From Chloroflexota bacterium (GTDB lineage Bacteria > Chloroflexota > Anaerolineae > Aggregatilineales > Phototrophicaceae): a DNA stretch of 64,000 nucleotides. The translations under genes were made by a program, and so were the position numbers. This document shows, piece by piece, positions 54,406-61,989 of this stretch. The notes below the pieces were generated by a model. That model had not been told where the DNA came from and made no database searches. It worked only from the letters and a program-made list of their open reading frames with translations. The stretch is from contig WTGO01000027.1 in NCBI GenBank assembly GCA_011523515.1, positions 1 to 64,000 on the forward strand, given 5' to 3'. Each line of letters opens with the position of its first letter. The first letter of the stretch is position 1.

Positions 54406-54419
54406 TGTGAGCGCTCCCA
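54406..54419. promoter_or_regulatory. LacI/GalR-family operator
   Basis: TGTGAGCGCTCCCA is a palindrome around GAGC-GCTC with one mismatch. It fits the LacI-family consensus (TGGGAGCGCTCCCA-like). It lies downstream of the -10 box of the promoter at 54450-54478, about 24-37 bases after the expected start, where a bound repressor would block elongation. No lacI-type gene is in the window. Confidence 0.65.
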
Positions 54420-54449
54420 ATCGCTCACTGTCACAATAGCAGCGAAAGA

Positions 54450-54478
54450 ATCATAAAGCGACAGCGAGTATATGTAAA
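54450..54478 (-). promoter_or_regulatory. Sigma-70-type promoter for the CUT2 transporter operon
   Basis: On the minus strand, -35 TTTACA (54478-54473), a 17-base spacer and -10 TATGAT (54455-54450). The leader is about 107 bases and contains the operator at 54406. Confidence 0.55.
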
Positions 54479-54566
54479 CGCTCAACTAATTCCGCAGACA
54501 CAAGTTTTCGCCGCGAAGTGACGCCGATTATAACGCGGTCTGTGAAAAACGCAAAATGGGGCGCTC

Positions 54567-55766
54567 TCAGCGGATCTCCTCGACGGCCCAGTGATCGCCC
54601 ATGGCGCGGCGTCCGCGGGCCAGCCCTTCCCCGTCAGAGACCTCGCGCATAAGATCGTCGCGCAGCAAAGCTGATTCGCGCAGATTGACGCCCAAGCCCG
54701 GGCCCTCGGGTATATCCAGGTGGCCGTCACTAACAGCGGGAGTGAAGTCTGTCAGCACCGCGAAGTACTCTTTGTAGAAGGCGCGTACGGATTCTACGTA
54801 GTACAGGTTGGAGATGTGGGCGCCGAGGTGCATACAGGCCGCGTGGCAAATGGCGCCGGCGATATTATGCAAGACGATGGGCACGCCGTAGGTCTCCGCC
54901 AGGTTGGCGATCTTGCGCGTTTCGGCGATGCCGCCGTTCCAGACGGCATCGGTCATCAGGATCTGCCAGACGTGTTTCTCCAGCCATTCGCGATACTGCC
55001 AGCGGGTCAGCAGCAGCTCGGAACCGATGATGGGGATGCTGGTTTTCTGGGACAGCGCCTTGATTTCGTCGGGGTAGACCGGCGGCAAGACGTCTTCCAA
55101 AAAGAGGATGTCGTAAGGTTCTAGGGCGCGGGCGATGCGCTCCATTGAGACGCGATTCCAGCGAAAGTGGCACTCGATGCCGATGTCCATACGATCGCCG
55201 ACGGTATCGCGAATCTGCTTGACCGGGATCAGTCCCTGTTCGATCTCGGCTGTGGTGATGCGCTGGCCGAAGCTGCGCTCGCTGAACTGATCGAAGGGCC
55301 AGATTTTCATGGCGTAGATCTCTTCGTCGAGCAAGCTCTGCGCCAGCGCGCCGGCGTCTTCATACCAAGCGGCATAATCTTGCACGGCGCCGAAACCGAT
55401 GCAGGTATTGTAGGTGGGGACTTCGCTTCGTGTTTTGCCGCCCAGCAAATGATAGAGCGGCGCGCCGTAATGCTTGCCCATGATGTCCCAAAGCGCGACT
55501 TCAAAAGCGGAGAGGGCGCGCGTCTCGGCGCCGGCATAGCCGTTATACATGATGTTGTCCATCACAAAGCGCCAGAGCCCTTCTATGTCGAGCGGGTCTT
55601 GCCCGAGGACGAGGGGCGCGATGGTGCCGTGGAGCGCGGCTTTGGCGCCCGGGATCTTGTCGGCCGTCTCTCCCAGGCCGATGATGCCGCTGTCGGTGTG
55701 GACGCGCACGGTGAGCAGGCGCGGGTAGGCTTTCCATTGCAGGGTTTCGATCGCGGTGATCTTCAT
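54567..55766 (-). CDS. Enolase-superfamily sugar-acid dehydratase (mandelate racemase-like)
   Basis: 399 residues. Metal ligands Glu198 (IGIECHFRW), Glu224 (FLEDVLPP) and Glu250 (GSELLLTR). The catalytic base pair is Lys154 (AMKIWP) and His300 (VLHNIAGA), with Asp273. The His-Asp dyad and the length point to galactonate/fuconate/rhamnonate-type acid-sugar dehydratases, making a 2-keto-3-deoxy acid. Minus strand, upstream of the CUT2 transporter genes and 51 bases downstream of the M24-like gene. Exact sugar acid unknown. Confidence 0.87.
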   Translation of the reverse strand: MKITAIETLQWKAYPRLLTVRVHTDSGIIGLGETADKIPGAKAALHGTIAPLVLGQDPLDIEGLWRFVMDNIMYNGYAGAETRALSAFEVALWDIMGKHYGAPLYHLLGGKTRSEVPTYNTCIGFGAVQDYAAWYEDAGALAQSLLDEEIYAMKIWPFDQFSERSFGQRITTAEIEQGLIPVKQIRDTVGDRMDIGIECHFRWNRVSMERIARALEPYDILFLEDVLPPVYPDEIKALSQKTSIPIIGSELLLTRWQYREWLEKHVWQILMTDAVWNGGIAETRKIANLAETYGVPIVLHNIAGAICHAACMHLGAHISNLYYVESVRAFYKEYFAVLTDFTPAVSDGHLDIPEGPGLGVNLRESALLRDDLMREVSDGEGLARGRRAMGDHWAVEEIR

Positions 55767-55817
55767 ATGACAGCTCCGGCTACATCAAATGGTGGCACGA
55801 AAAGTGAAAACGGCAGT

Positions 55818-57212
55818 CTAACCAACAGCCCGCATCGCCCGCCCCGGCGAAAGCCAGTAAGGCGGCAGGTAGGCAGGTATATTTGAGAAGGGTAGCACCT
55901 CCGGCTTGAGCTTGACGCCCAGGGCGTTGCGCATGAAGTTGCGGCGTTTCTGGATGCGATCCCAGGCGGCCGGGTATTTCTGCCAGAAGGCTTTGCGCAA
56001 GTCGAAGTCCGCCAGGGCAATGCCGTCCTCGATATTCGTCGTGTGGTAGGGCGAATGCGTGGCCGGGATGACATCGACTTGCAGCGCCATGCCGGAGCGC
56101 AACCGAATCTCTGATCCGGCATAAATCGGCGAGTGCAGCCATTCGTCCAGATGAATGAGATGCCCCGGGTTCAGCCCGATGCCGAAGAAGGGATCGCCGA
56201 GATGCGCATTGATGATGGCGTGCAGCTCGCCGCCGGTCACGCCGATGCCTACCGCTTCGTACCAATCGACTATGGCGCGGAAATAGGGCGCGACCAGCAC
56301 CTCAACGTAGTCGCGCACTGCCGACGGCAAGTCGCTCGCGTCCCACGCCAGCCAACCGCCGCGGGCGTTCAGCGCGCCCCAAACGCCGTAGGCAACAAAG
56401 GTCGGGTCGCCCACTCCCATTCGCCGCAGTGACGGGCTGCCCAAGCCGAGGCTCGCCCGTTCGCCGCTGGAAAACATCAAGTGGCACGATTGTGGCAAGC
56501 CCGTTAAACCCATCAGCCGAACGGCATCGAACTCGCTCATGCCCGGTTGGATGCCGAAGATCATATCGCGCAGGGCTTGCGAGCTGTGCGCCGCCGCGAA
56601 TTCAAAATAGGCCAGCTGATCGACATCGTTGATGACGCGCAAGCCGTCAGCCGGATTCGTGAAGATGTCGTTGGCGTTGCGGAGACAATCGCGGTCGCCG
56701 ACAAGTTCCGTCAGCGACTCGACGATGAACGCGGGGATTTCCAGCGTTGGTCCCGGTTGAGCAAATTCGCGCTGGTCAAAGCTCTTCCAGCCGGCGATGC
56801 CGAGCCGCTGCCCGCGCGCCAAACCGGCCGCAACAAAAATGTCTTTGAGCGGCGGACTGTCCCCGCGCGGCTGACCCGGCAGACTGAATGTCTGGTAAAG
56901 CACGCGATCCAAGTCGACGGGCGAGACGGCGCTGTAGCTCAGGCCCTCGTTGCCCAGCAAGAGCGTTGGTTTGCGCCCCTGCCGTAAAATTAAGAGGGTT
57001 TCTTCAAAGCGCGGATCGTAGCCGGTCAGGTATGCGACATTAGCAGCGTGCTCGCGATCGCCGTAGACGAGCAGCGCGTCGTAACCGGCGTCAGTTGCGC
57101 AATCCAGCGCGGCGGCAATGCGCGCCTTGTAAGTGGCTGTCGGAACCTCAGGCTGCAGCGTGGGCGTGCCAAATTGCGGCAGTCTTAACTCGGACAGTTC
57201 AACGCGGCGCAA
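55818..57212 (-). CDS. M24-fold protein with a degenerate metal site
   Basis: 464 residues; N-terminal creatinase-like domain and C-terminal pita-bread fold. Compared with the intact peptidase at 12164, the first ligand is Tyr275 (VAYG for FDFG), the second Asp is absent in NARGGWLAW, the Glu pair keeps only Asp380 (LQVDVIP) and Glu395 (NIEDGI), and His351 (NPGHLIHLDEW) remains. Two or three of five ligands are lost, so ordinary two-metal peptidase activity is unlikely. It may be a creatinase-like non-metal enzyme or a binding protein. It is 13 bases from the FAH-family gene, within the sugar-acid cluster. Confidence 0.8.
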   Translation of the reverse strand: MRRVELSELRLPQFGTPTLQPEVPTATYKARIAAALDCATDAGYDALLVYGDREHAANVAYLTGYDPRFEETLLILRQGRKPTLLLGNEGLSYSAVSPVDLDRVLYQTFSLPGQPRGDSPPLKDIFVAAGLARGQRLGIAGWKSFDQREFAQPGPTLEIPAFIVESLTELVGDRDCLRNANDIFTNPADGLRVINDVDQLAYFEFAAAHSSQALRDMIFGIQPGMSEFDAVRLMGLTGLPQSCHLMFSSGERASLGLGSPSLRRMGVGDPTFVAYGVWGALNARGGWLAWDASDLPSAVRDYVEVLVAPYFRAIVDWYEAVGIGVTGGELHAIINAHLGDPFFGIGLNPGHLIHLDEWLHSPIYAGSEIRLRSGMALQVDVIPATHSPYHTTNIEDGIALADFDLRKAFWQKYPAAWDRIQKRRNFMRNALGVKLKPEVLPFSNIPAYLPPYWLSPGRAMRAVG

Positions 57213-57225
57213 ATGCTCGACCCTC

Positions 57226-58128
57226 TCAAACCTCTATGGCGCGGTTCTGCAGCGTGCCAATACCGGCGATGCTGATGCTGACGACATCGTCTTGCTGCAA
57301 GGTGAATTCGGCGGGCGGCACAATGCCGGCGCCGGTCAACAAGAAGACGCCGCCCGGGTAGGTATTGCTGCGCCCAAGATAATCAATCAGCTCGGGAATC
57401 GTCCGTTTGATCTGGTCGGTTGAGACCGAGCCGCTGAAGACATCGGCTCCGGCGCGGCTGATGTCCAGTCTGATGGTGGCATCGTGCCATTTATCCGACG
57501 GCGCCAGCAAGATGCCGGGACCGAGCGCGCAGGAGGCGGTGTAAACTTTGGCCTGCGGCAGATAGAGCGGGTTGGCGCCTTCAATATCGCGGCTGCTCAT
57601 GTCATTGCCGATGGTGAAGCCCAGCATTTCCAGGGCCGGATTCACGACCAGCCCCAATTCCGGCTCGGGCACATTCCAGCTGGAGTCGGCGCGGAAGCCG
57701 GCCGCGTCCAGGTGGCCGACGGTATTCTTGGACGAGGCCTTGAAGAAGATCTCCGGGCGCTCGGCGGTGTAAACGCGGGCGTAGACATCGCCGCCATCAG
57801 CCGCTTCTTCCTGGCGGGCTTTGCGGCTGTCGAGGTAAGTGACACCGGCCGCCCAGACTTCTTGCTCGTCCAGCGGCGGCAACCAGTGCGCGGCCTCCGC
57901 GGCGGGCGGGTTGTCGAGGTCGCCGGCCGGGAAGCGGCGCGTCGAATCGTCAGCCGCGCGCGACACTGCCGCGATCAAGCCGTCGACATCGCCGACGGAA
58001 TCGCGGAAGACGTTCACCAGCGCCGGAAAGCAATGGCTGATGTCATGCACGGTATCGCCGCGCAGGACGCCAACGCGCGCGTCCTCTCCGGGTTGATGAT
58101 AACGAATCAATAATGGCGCATCAGACAT
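57226..58128 (-). CDS. Fumarylacetoacetate hydrolase-family enzyme (AraD1-like)
   Basis: 300 residues from the ATG at 58128 (AAAGGAG upstream). The core shows ERPEIFFKASSKNTVG, RADSSWNVPEPELGLVVNP and GNDMSSRDIEGANPLYLPQAKVY, with the metal-binding E-x-E of FAH enzymes. Such AraD1-like enzymes act on 2-keto-3-deoxy sugar acids, dehydrating or cleaving them in non-phosphorylative pentose pathways. The neighbours are two dehydratases and SDRs, which fits the next step. Exact activity (dehydratase, aldolase or hydrolase) not readable. Confidence 0.87.
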   Translation of the reverse strand: MSDAPLLIRYHQPGEDARVGVLRGDTVHDISHCFPALVNVFRDSVGDVDGLIAAVSRAADDSTRRFPAGDLDNPPAAEAAHWLPPLDEQEVWAAGVTYLDSRKARQEEAADGGDVYARVYTAERPEIFFKASSKNTVGHLDAAGFRADSSWNVPEPELGLVVNPALEMLGFTIGNDMSSRDIEGANPLYLPQAKVYTASCALGPGILLAPSDKWHDATIRLDISRAGADVFSGSVSTDQIKRTIPELIDYLGRSNTYPGGVFLLTGAGIVPPAEFTLQQDDVVSISIAGIGTLQNRAIEV

Positions 58129-58279
58129 ATCAGTCTCCTTTGCAACCGGTAATTCCTTTGGCTGCTCTCGTTTGAGCATTGGTCTTGAGGCACAGATTTC
58201 TAATGTGACCCTCGAATAACTCGTAGAAACTCGTTGCCGAAGGGCTGTGTCTACGCGCCCCTCAGTGGTAAAAGTGTCA

Positions 58280-59080
58280 TTAGTTCGCCTGGTCCTGCGG
58301 CTGCTCGCCCTTCACGCTGATGCCGCCGTCCACGGTGTAGTTGGCGCCGGTGACAAAGCCGGCCTCGTCAGACGCCAGAAACAGGCAGACATTGGCTACG
58401 TCGTCTATGCTGCCGACCCGCCCCAGCGGATGCATGGCATCGTATTGCCTCAGCAGCGCTTCCGGATCGCTTTGCCAGGCCACAAATTCGTGCAGCATCG
58501 GCGAATCGATCGTGCCCGGCGACACGCTGTTGGTGCGGACGCCCTGCGCCGCGTAGTCGGTGGACATGGCGCGGGTCAGCGCGATCAGGGCGCCTTTCGT
58601 CATTGAATAGGCGGCCAGACGCGGCAGGCCGATGATACCGGTCACGCTGGCGATATGAATGATGCTGCCGCCCCCAGCCGCAATCATACCCGGTATGACA
58701 GCCGCGCAAACCAGATAGGTCCCCCGCAAATTGACCGCCATAAGGCGATCGAAGTCCTCCAGGCTAGTCTCGTGCAGCGGGCCGACCGGCATCACCGCCG
58801 CATTATTGACCAAGACATTGATGGCGCCAAACTGGTCGCGCAGCTTGCCAACCGCCGCCTCAACCTGCGCCGGAGCGCTGATATCGGCTGCCACGGCCTC
58901 TGCGGACCCGCCCGCCGCCTCGATCTCGTCAACCACCGCCTGGCACGCCTTCGCATCCAAATCCAGGATGCCGACGCGCGCGCCCTCAGCCGCGAAACGC
59001 CGCGCGATGCCTTTGCCGATGCCGCGCGCCGAGCCGGTCACCAGCGCCACTTTACCCTCGAGTCGCATAGGCCTTGCCAT
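58280..59080 (-). CDS. Short-chain dehydrogenase/reductase (sugar or sugar-acid dehydrogenase candidate)
   Basis: 266 residues. NAD(P) loop [10 protein letters not shown] near 15-24, NNAAV near 91-95, catalytic Ser in IIHIASVTG, and YSMTK. The C-terminal [12 protein letters not shown] is standard. Start inferred as the ATG at 59080 (or 59068), where [12 protein letters not shown] begins; the frame from 59167 lies in repeat-adjacent DNA. It is in the sugar-acid cluster, 151 bases from the FAH-family gene, and is likely a dehydrogenase for a sugar or 2-keto-3-deoxy acid. The 151-base gap shows a degraded CCTCAGTGGTAAAAG half-repeat near 58260. Confidence 0.87.
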   Translation of the reverse strand: MARPMRLEGKVALVTGSARGIGKGIARRFAAEGARVGILDLDAKACQAVVDEIEAAGGSAEAVAADISAPAQVEAAVGKLRDQFGAINVLVNNAAVMPVGPLHETSLEDFDRLMAVNLRGTYLVCAAVIPGMIAAGGGSIIHIASVTGIIGLPRLAAYSMTKGALIALTRAMSTDYAAQGVRTNSVSPGTIDSPMLHEFVAWQSDPEALLRQYDAMHPLGRVGSIDDVANVCLFLASDEAGFVTGANYTVDGGISVKGEQPQDQAN

Positions 59081-59151
59081 AATCACACCATCATCATCAT
59101 GAAAACCTAAGGCCACCGTGGGGCGCGTAGACACTGCCCGTCTACACAGGC

Positions 59152-59300
59152 GAAAAAAAGAGTACACCGAGTAATGCTGTTTAAGGATATATTGGCAGCG
59201 ACATTTGCGTAAGGCTGACAGTGAAATAAATGGCGTGAGCGTCGAAACAGAATCAAATCCTCTGTGTACTCAATATCATTCTGTGTACTCTGTGGCTAAT
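59152..59300. repeat. GAGTACACCGAG-type intergenic inverted repeat, copy 3
   Basis: Left arm AAAGAGTACACCGAG at about 59157-59171; right arm has CCTCTGTGTACTCAAT, then a second CTGTGTACTCTGTGGC. GAGCGTCGAAACAGAATCAAAT inside matches copies 1 and 2. It separates the SDR gene from the Gfo/Idh gene. Confidence 0.65.
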
Positions 59301-59332
59301 CTATTCATGATCCACACGACATAACCATCCAT

Positions 59333-60448
59333 TCATTCGACGATCGACGCTACTTCGACGCGCCGGCCGGTCTGGTGGCTCTGCACCGCGGCGCTGATCA
59401 GCCGCTGCATGCGCGCGCCATCGTGGAAATCCGGCGAGAGCGGACTGTCGTTGAGGATGCCATTGATGAAGCCGCGGATCATGAAGTCTTCGGAGCGGAA
59501 CACGTCGCGGTAGGTATTGTGCACGGTGTCGCGACGGGCAATGCCCCAGATATGATCGGGAATCGGCAGCTCGCGCGCCATGCCCTCGCCCAACCGCGCG
59601 CCCTTGACCTGCTGCGTCTTGTCCCAATCGGTGTGGCTGTACAAGGTCCCGTCCGAGCCGTGGAATTCCATGTGATGCGTCTGGCCGAAGGGACTGTCTT
59701 CATAACAAAGGGCGGAGCAATGGATCATGCCATAAGCGCCATTGGCGAATTCCACTGTGAGCATGCAAGAGTCATCAAGCACTTCGTAGGCAACCCCCTG
59801 CGGATCCAGTGGCGGGCGCGGCACCGTAAAACTGAGGCGACAGCTGATGGCGGTGATATCACCGTAGAGCCAGTCAGCGAGGTAGAGAAAGTGTGGACCT
59901 AGGTCGCCCACCACGCCGGCGCCGGCGATCTTGCGGTCGAAGCGCCAGCGGTATTCCCCTTGTCGCGCATAGCCGGTGTAGTAGCGCATATTGAGATGGT
60001 AGGGCATGCCCAGGTAGCCGCCGTCAATCAACTCCTTGAGATAACGCGCCGTCGGCATGTAGCGATAGGTGAAGGGCACCATCGTCTTGAGTTGCTTTTC
60101 CTCCGCTGCCTGAGCCATTTCACAGGCTTGCGCGTAAGTCATGGCGATGGGTTTTTCGCAGAGCACATGCAAGCCGCGCTCGATAGCTTTCATGGCGATG
60201 GGATAATGTGTGCTATTAGGCGTGGAGATGACGATGGCGTCCAGGTCGGCGCTTTCGATCATCTCGACGTAGTCGGTGTATACCTGCGGGATGCTCCACC
60301 TGTCCGCCATCATTTGGGCGTTGGCACGATTGCGGCCGCAGATGGCGACCGTGCGCGCGCCCCGGTGGCTACCGAGCGCGGGCAGGTGCATGGCATCCGC
60401 CCACCAACTTGCGCCGACAACGCCTACCGATACCAACTTGTCGGTCAT
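59333..60448 (-). CDS. Gfo/Idh/MocA-family oxidoreductase, second copy
   Basis: 371 residues from the ATG at 60448 (AGAGG upstream). NAD loop GVVGASWWADA (near 9-19), EKP at about 99-101 (LCEKPIAMTY), and the GGGVVGDLGPHFLYLADWL-like AGVVGDLGPHFLYLADWL active-site segment. It would oxidise a sugar or inositol-like alcohol. Weakly like the protein at 616, not a duplicate. Within the sugar-acid cluster, it may supply a keto-sugar or aldonolactone. The frame from 60517 overlaps the divergent small gene and is rejected. Confidence 0.87.
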   Translation of the reverse strand: MTDKLVSVGVVGASWWADAMHLPALGSHRGARTVAICGRNRANAQMMADRWSIPQVYTDYVEMIESADLDAIVISTPNSTHYPIAMKAIERGLHVLCEKPIAMTYAQACEMAQAAEEKQLKTMVPFTYRYMPTARYLKELIDGGYLGMPYHLNMRYYTGYARQGEYRWRFDRKIAGAGVVGDLGPHFLYLADWLYGDITAISCRLSFTVPRPPLDPQGVAYEVLDDSCMLTVEFANGAYGMIHCSALCYEDSPFGQTHHMEFHGSDGTLYSHTDWDKTQQVKGARLGEGMARELPIPDHIWGIARRDTVHNTYRDVFRSEDFMIRGFINGILNDSPLSPDFHDGARMQRLISAAVQSHQTGRRVEVASIVE

Positions 60449-60540
60449 GCCTCTATTCCGTAGAATGAACCCGCGAATGAATGCGCCTATTGTAGATAGT
60501 CGCGGCGCAATTAGCAATGAAGGCTGTACGGGTGAGGCAA

Positions 60541-60918
60541 ATGCGAAACGTGGTGTATACGGGAATCGTGGAGCGCTTGCTCTTCACGGCCATTGCCGTG
60601 GGTGTGCTTCTGGCGGCTTACGGCGGCTTCCGTTATCTCGACCTGTCCAATCAACTGGCGGCCAATCCGGCGGCGCAGATCCATCAGGAGGGCAGCGAGG
60701 TCGAGCTGGAGAGCAAGTCCGAAGCGCACGGCTTAATGGCGGCCGATATCGAGCGGCGGCGCCTGGTCGCCGAGCAGCGCGACATGATGATCGCCGGCGG
60801 CGTGGGCCTGGCGCTGCTGGGCGTTGGTTGGCTTGGTTACGACATCCTGCGCGGAAGGCGTCAAAAGGAAGTTGCAGCAAAGGTCTCGCTGCAAAGCGAC
60901 TCCTCTGGCTCCGCGTAA
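60541..60918 (+). CDS. Small two-helix membrane protein of unknown function
   Basis: 125 residues from the ATG at 60541 (60517 possible). Helices at about 7-29 (YTGIVERLLFTAIAVGVLLAAYGG) and 80-100 (MMIAGGVGLALLGVGWLGYDIL), joined by a charged alpha-helical middle with many Glu/Arg (EVELESKSEAHGLM, DIERRRLVAEQRD), so a possible coiled-coil. It runs against the surrounding minus-strand block. I know no family. Confidence 0.55.
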   Translation: MRNVVYTGIVERLLFTAIAVGVLLAAYGGFRYLDLSNQLAANPAAQIHQEGSEVELESKSEAHGLMAADIERRRLVAEQRDMMIAGGVGLALLGVGWLGYDILRGRRQKEVAAKVSLQSDSSGSA

Positions 60919-60958
60919 TCCGACAGTTGGAATGAGTACCCGCGCGAGTTAACTGCGG

Positions 60959-61759
60959 TCAGTTTTCGTAGTCTTTCCCGTACTCCATGTCGGGGATGGG
61001 GCTGGTGCTGGTCCAGCCGGCATCGACCACGATGGTCTGTCCGGTGATCCGCGCCGATGCCGGCGACGCCAGAAATAGCACGGCATTGGCGATATCGGCG
61101 GGCTGGATCGCCTGGCCCAGCGGCGTCAAGCCCGCCCAGGTCTTTTCGTAATTCGGGTCGTCATTCAGATTGCGCGGCGTGATAACCGCGCCGGGCGCGA
61201 CGCAGTTGATGGTGATGCTATGCGGGCTTAGCTCCAGCACCAGATTGCGCGCCAGCATCTCCAGCGCCGCTTTGGTCATGCCGTAGGCGCTGAGATAGGG
61301 CACGGCTTGATGGCCGGTAACGGACGACATCAGCACGATGCGCCCGCCCCCGCCTTGATCGCGGAATTGCCGCGCCGCCGCCTGCGCCAGAAAATAGCTG
61401 CCGCGCAGATTGACATTAAGGACGCGCTCGAAGTCGGCCGGCTGATACTCAAAAAAGTCGCCCCAGGAGGTCAAGCCAGCGTTGCAAACGCAGACATCCA
61501 GCTGGCCGAAACGCGCCAACGCCTCGTCCACGAATCCGCGCACGGTATCGACATCGGCGACATCGCCCGGGATGGCGAGGCAGCTGGCGCCGGTTTCCGC
61601 AGCGATGGCCTTGGCGGCGCTCCGGGCGCGCTGCGGCAGAATATCGTTCAGCAACACATTCGCGCCTTCCGCGCAGAACTGACGCGCCACTTCGTAACCG
61701 ATGCCCTCGCCCGCTCCGGTGACGATGGCTGTTTGATTTGCGAATCGCATTTGTGTCAT
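60959..61759 (-). CDS. Short-chain dehydrogenase/reductase
   Basis: 266 residues. NAD(P) loop TGAGEGIGYE near 14-23, CNAG at about 92-95, MSSVTG with the catalytic Ser, and YGMTK for the Tyr-x3-Lys. The C-terminal VDAGWTSTSPIPDMEYGKDYEN has an unusual aromatic tail. It may oxidise a sugar to its lactone or act on a 2-keto-3-deoxy acid. The repeat at 61795 lies directly upstream, between it and the divergent xylonate dehydratase gene. Confidence 0.88.
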   Translation of the reverse strand: MTQMRFANQTAIVTGAGEGIGYEVARQFCAEGANVLLNDILPQRARSAAKAIAAETGASCLAIPGDVADVDTVRGFVDEALARFGQLDVCVCNAGLTSWGDFFEYQPADFERVLNVNLRGSYFLAQAAARQFRDQGGGGRIVLMSSVTGHQAVPYLSAYGMTKAALEMLARNLVLELSPHSITINCVAPGAVITPRNLNDDPNYEKTWAGLTPLGQAIQPADIANAVLFLASPASARITGQTIVVDAGWTSTSPIPDMEYGKDYEN

Positions 61760-61794
61760 AATCCACTCACTCCCGTGAATCTTGTCAAGCTATT

Positions 61795-61973
61795 TTTACC
61801 ACCGAGTACACTGAGGAAATAGAGGACACAGAGGTTTGTTATTCAGGCATGGCTTACACAATGACAGGCGCGAAGGTGTCCCATAGACATTTAGGGTGAC
61901 AATTCATGTCCGCTTTGTATCAAAACAGAAACTCTGAGTACTCGCTTTAACTCGGTGTACTCGGTAGTAAAAG
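61795..61973. repeat. GAGTACACCGAG-type intergenic inverted repeat, copy 4
   Basis: Left arm TTACCACCGAGTACACTGAGG, then AGAGGACACAGAGG. Right arm CTCTGAGTACTCGCTTT, then ACTCGGTGTACTCGGTAGTAA. It is longer than the other copies and lacks the GAGCGT-GAA inner segment. It occupies nearly all of the divergent gap of 230 bases, leaving little room for promoters. Confidence 0.65.
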
Positions 61974-61989
61974 ATGTGGAGACGGTCTT

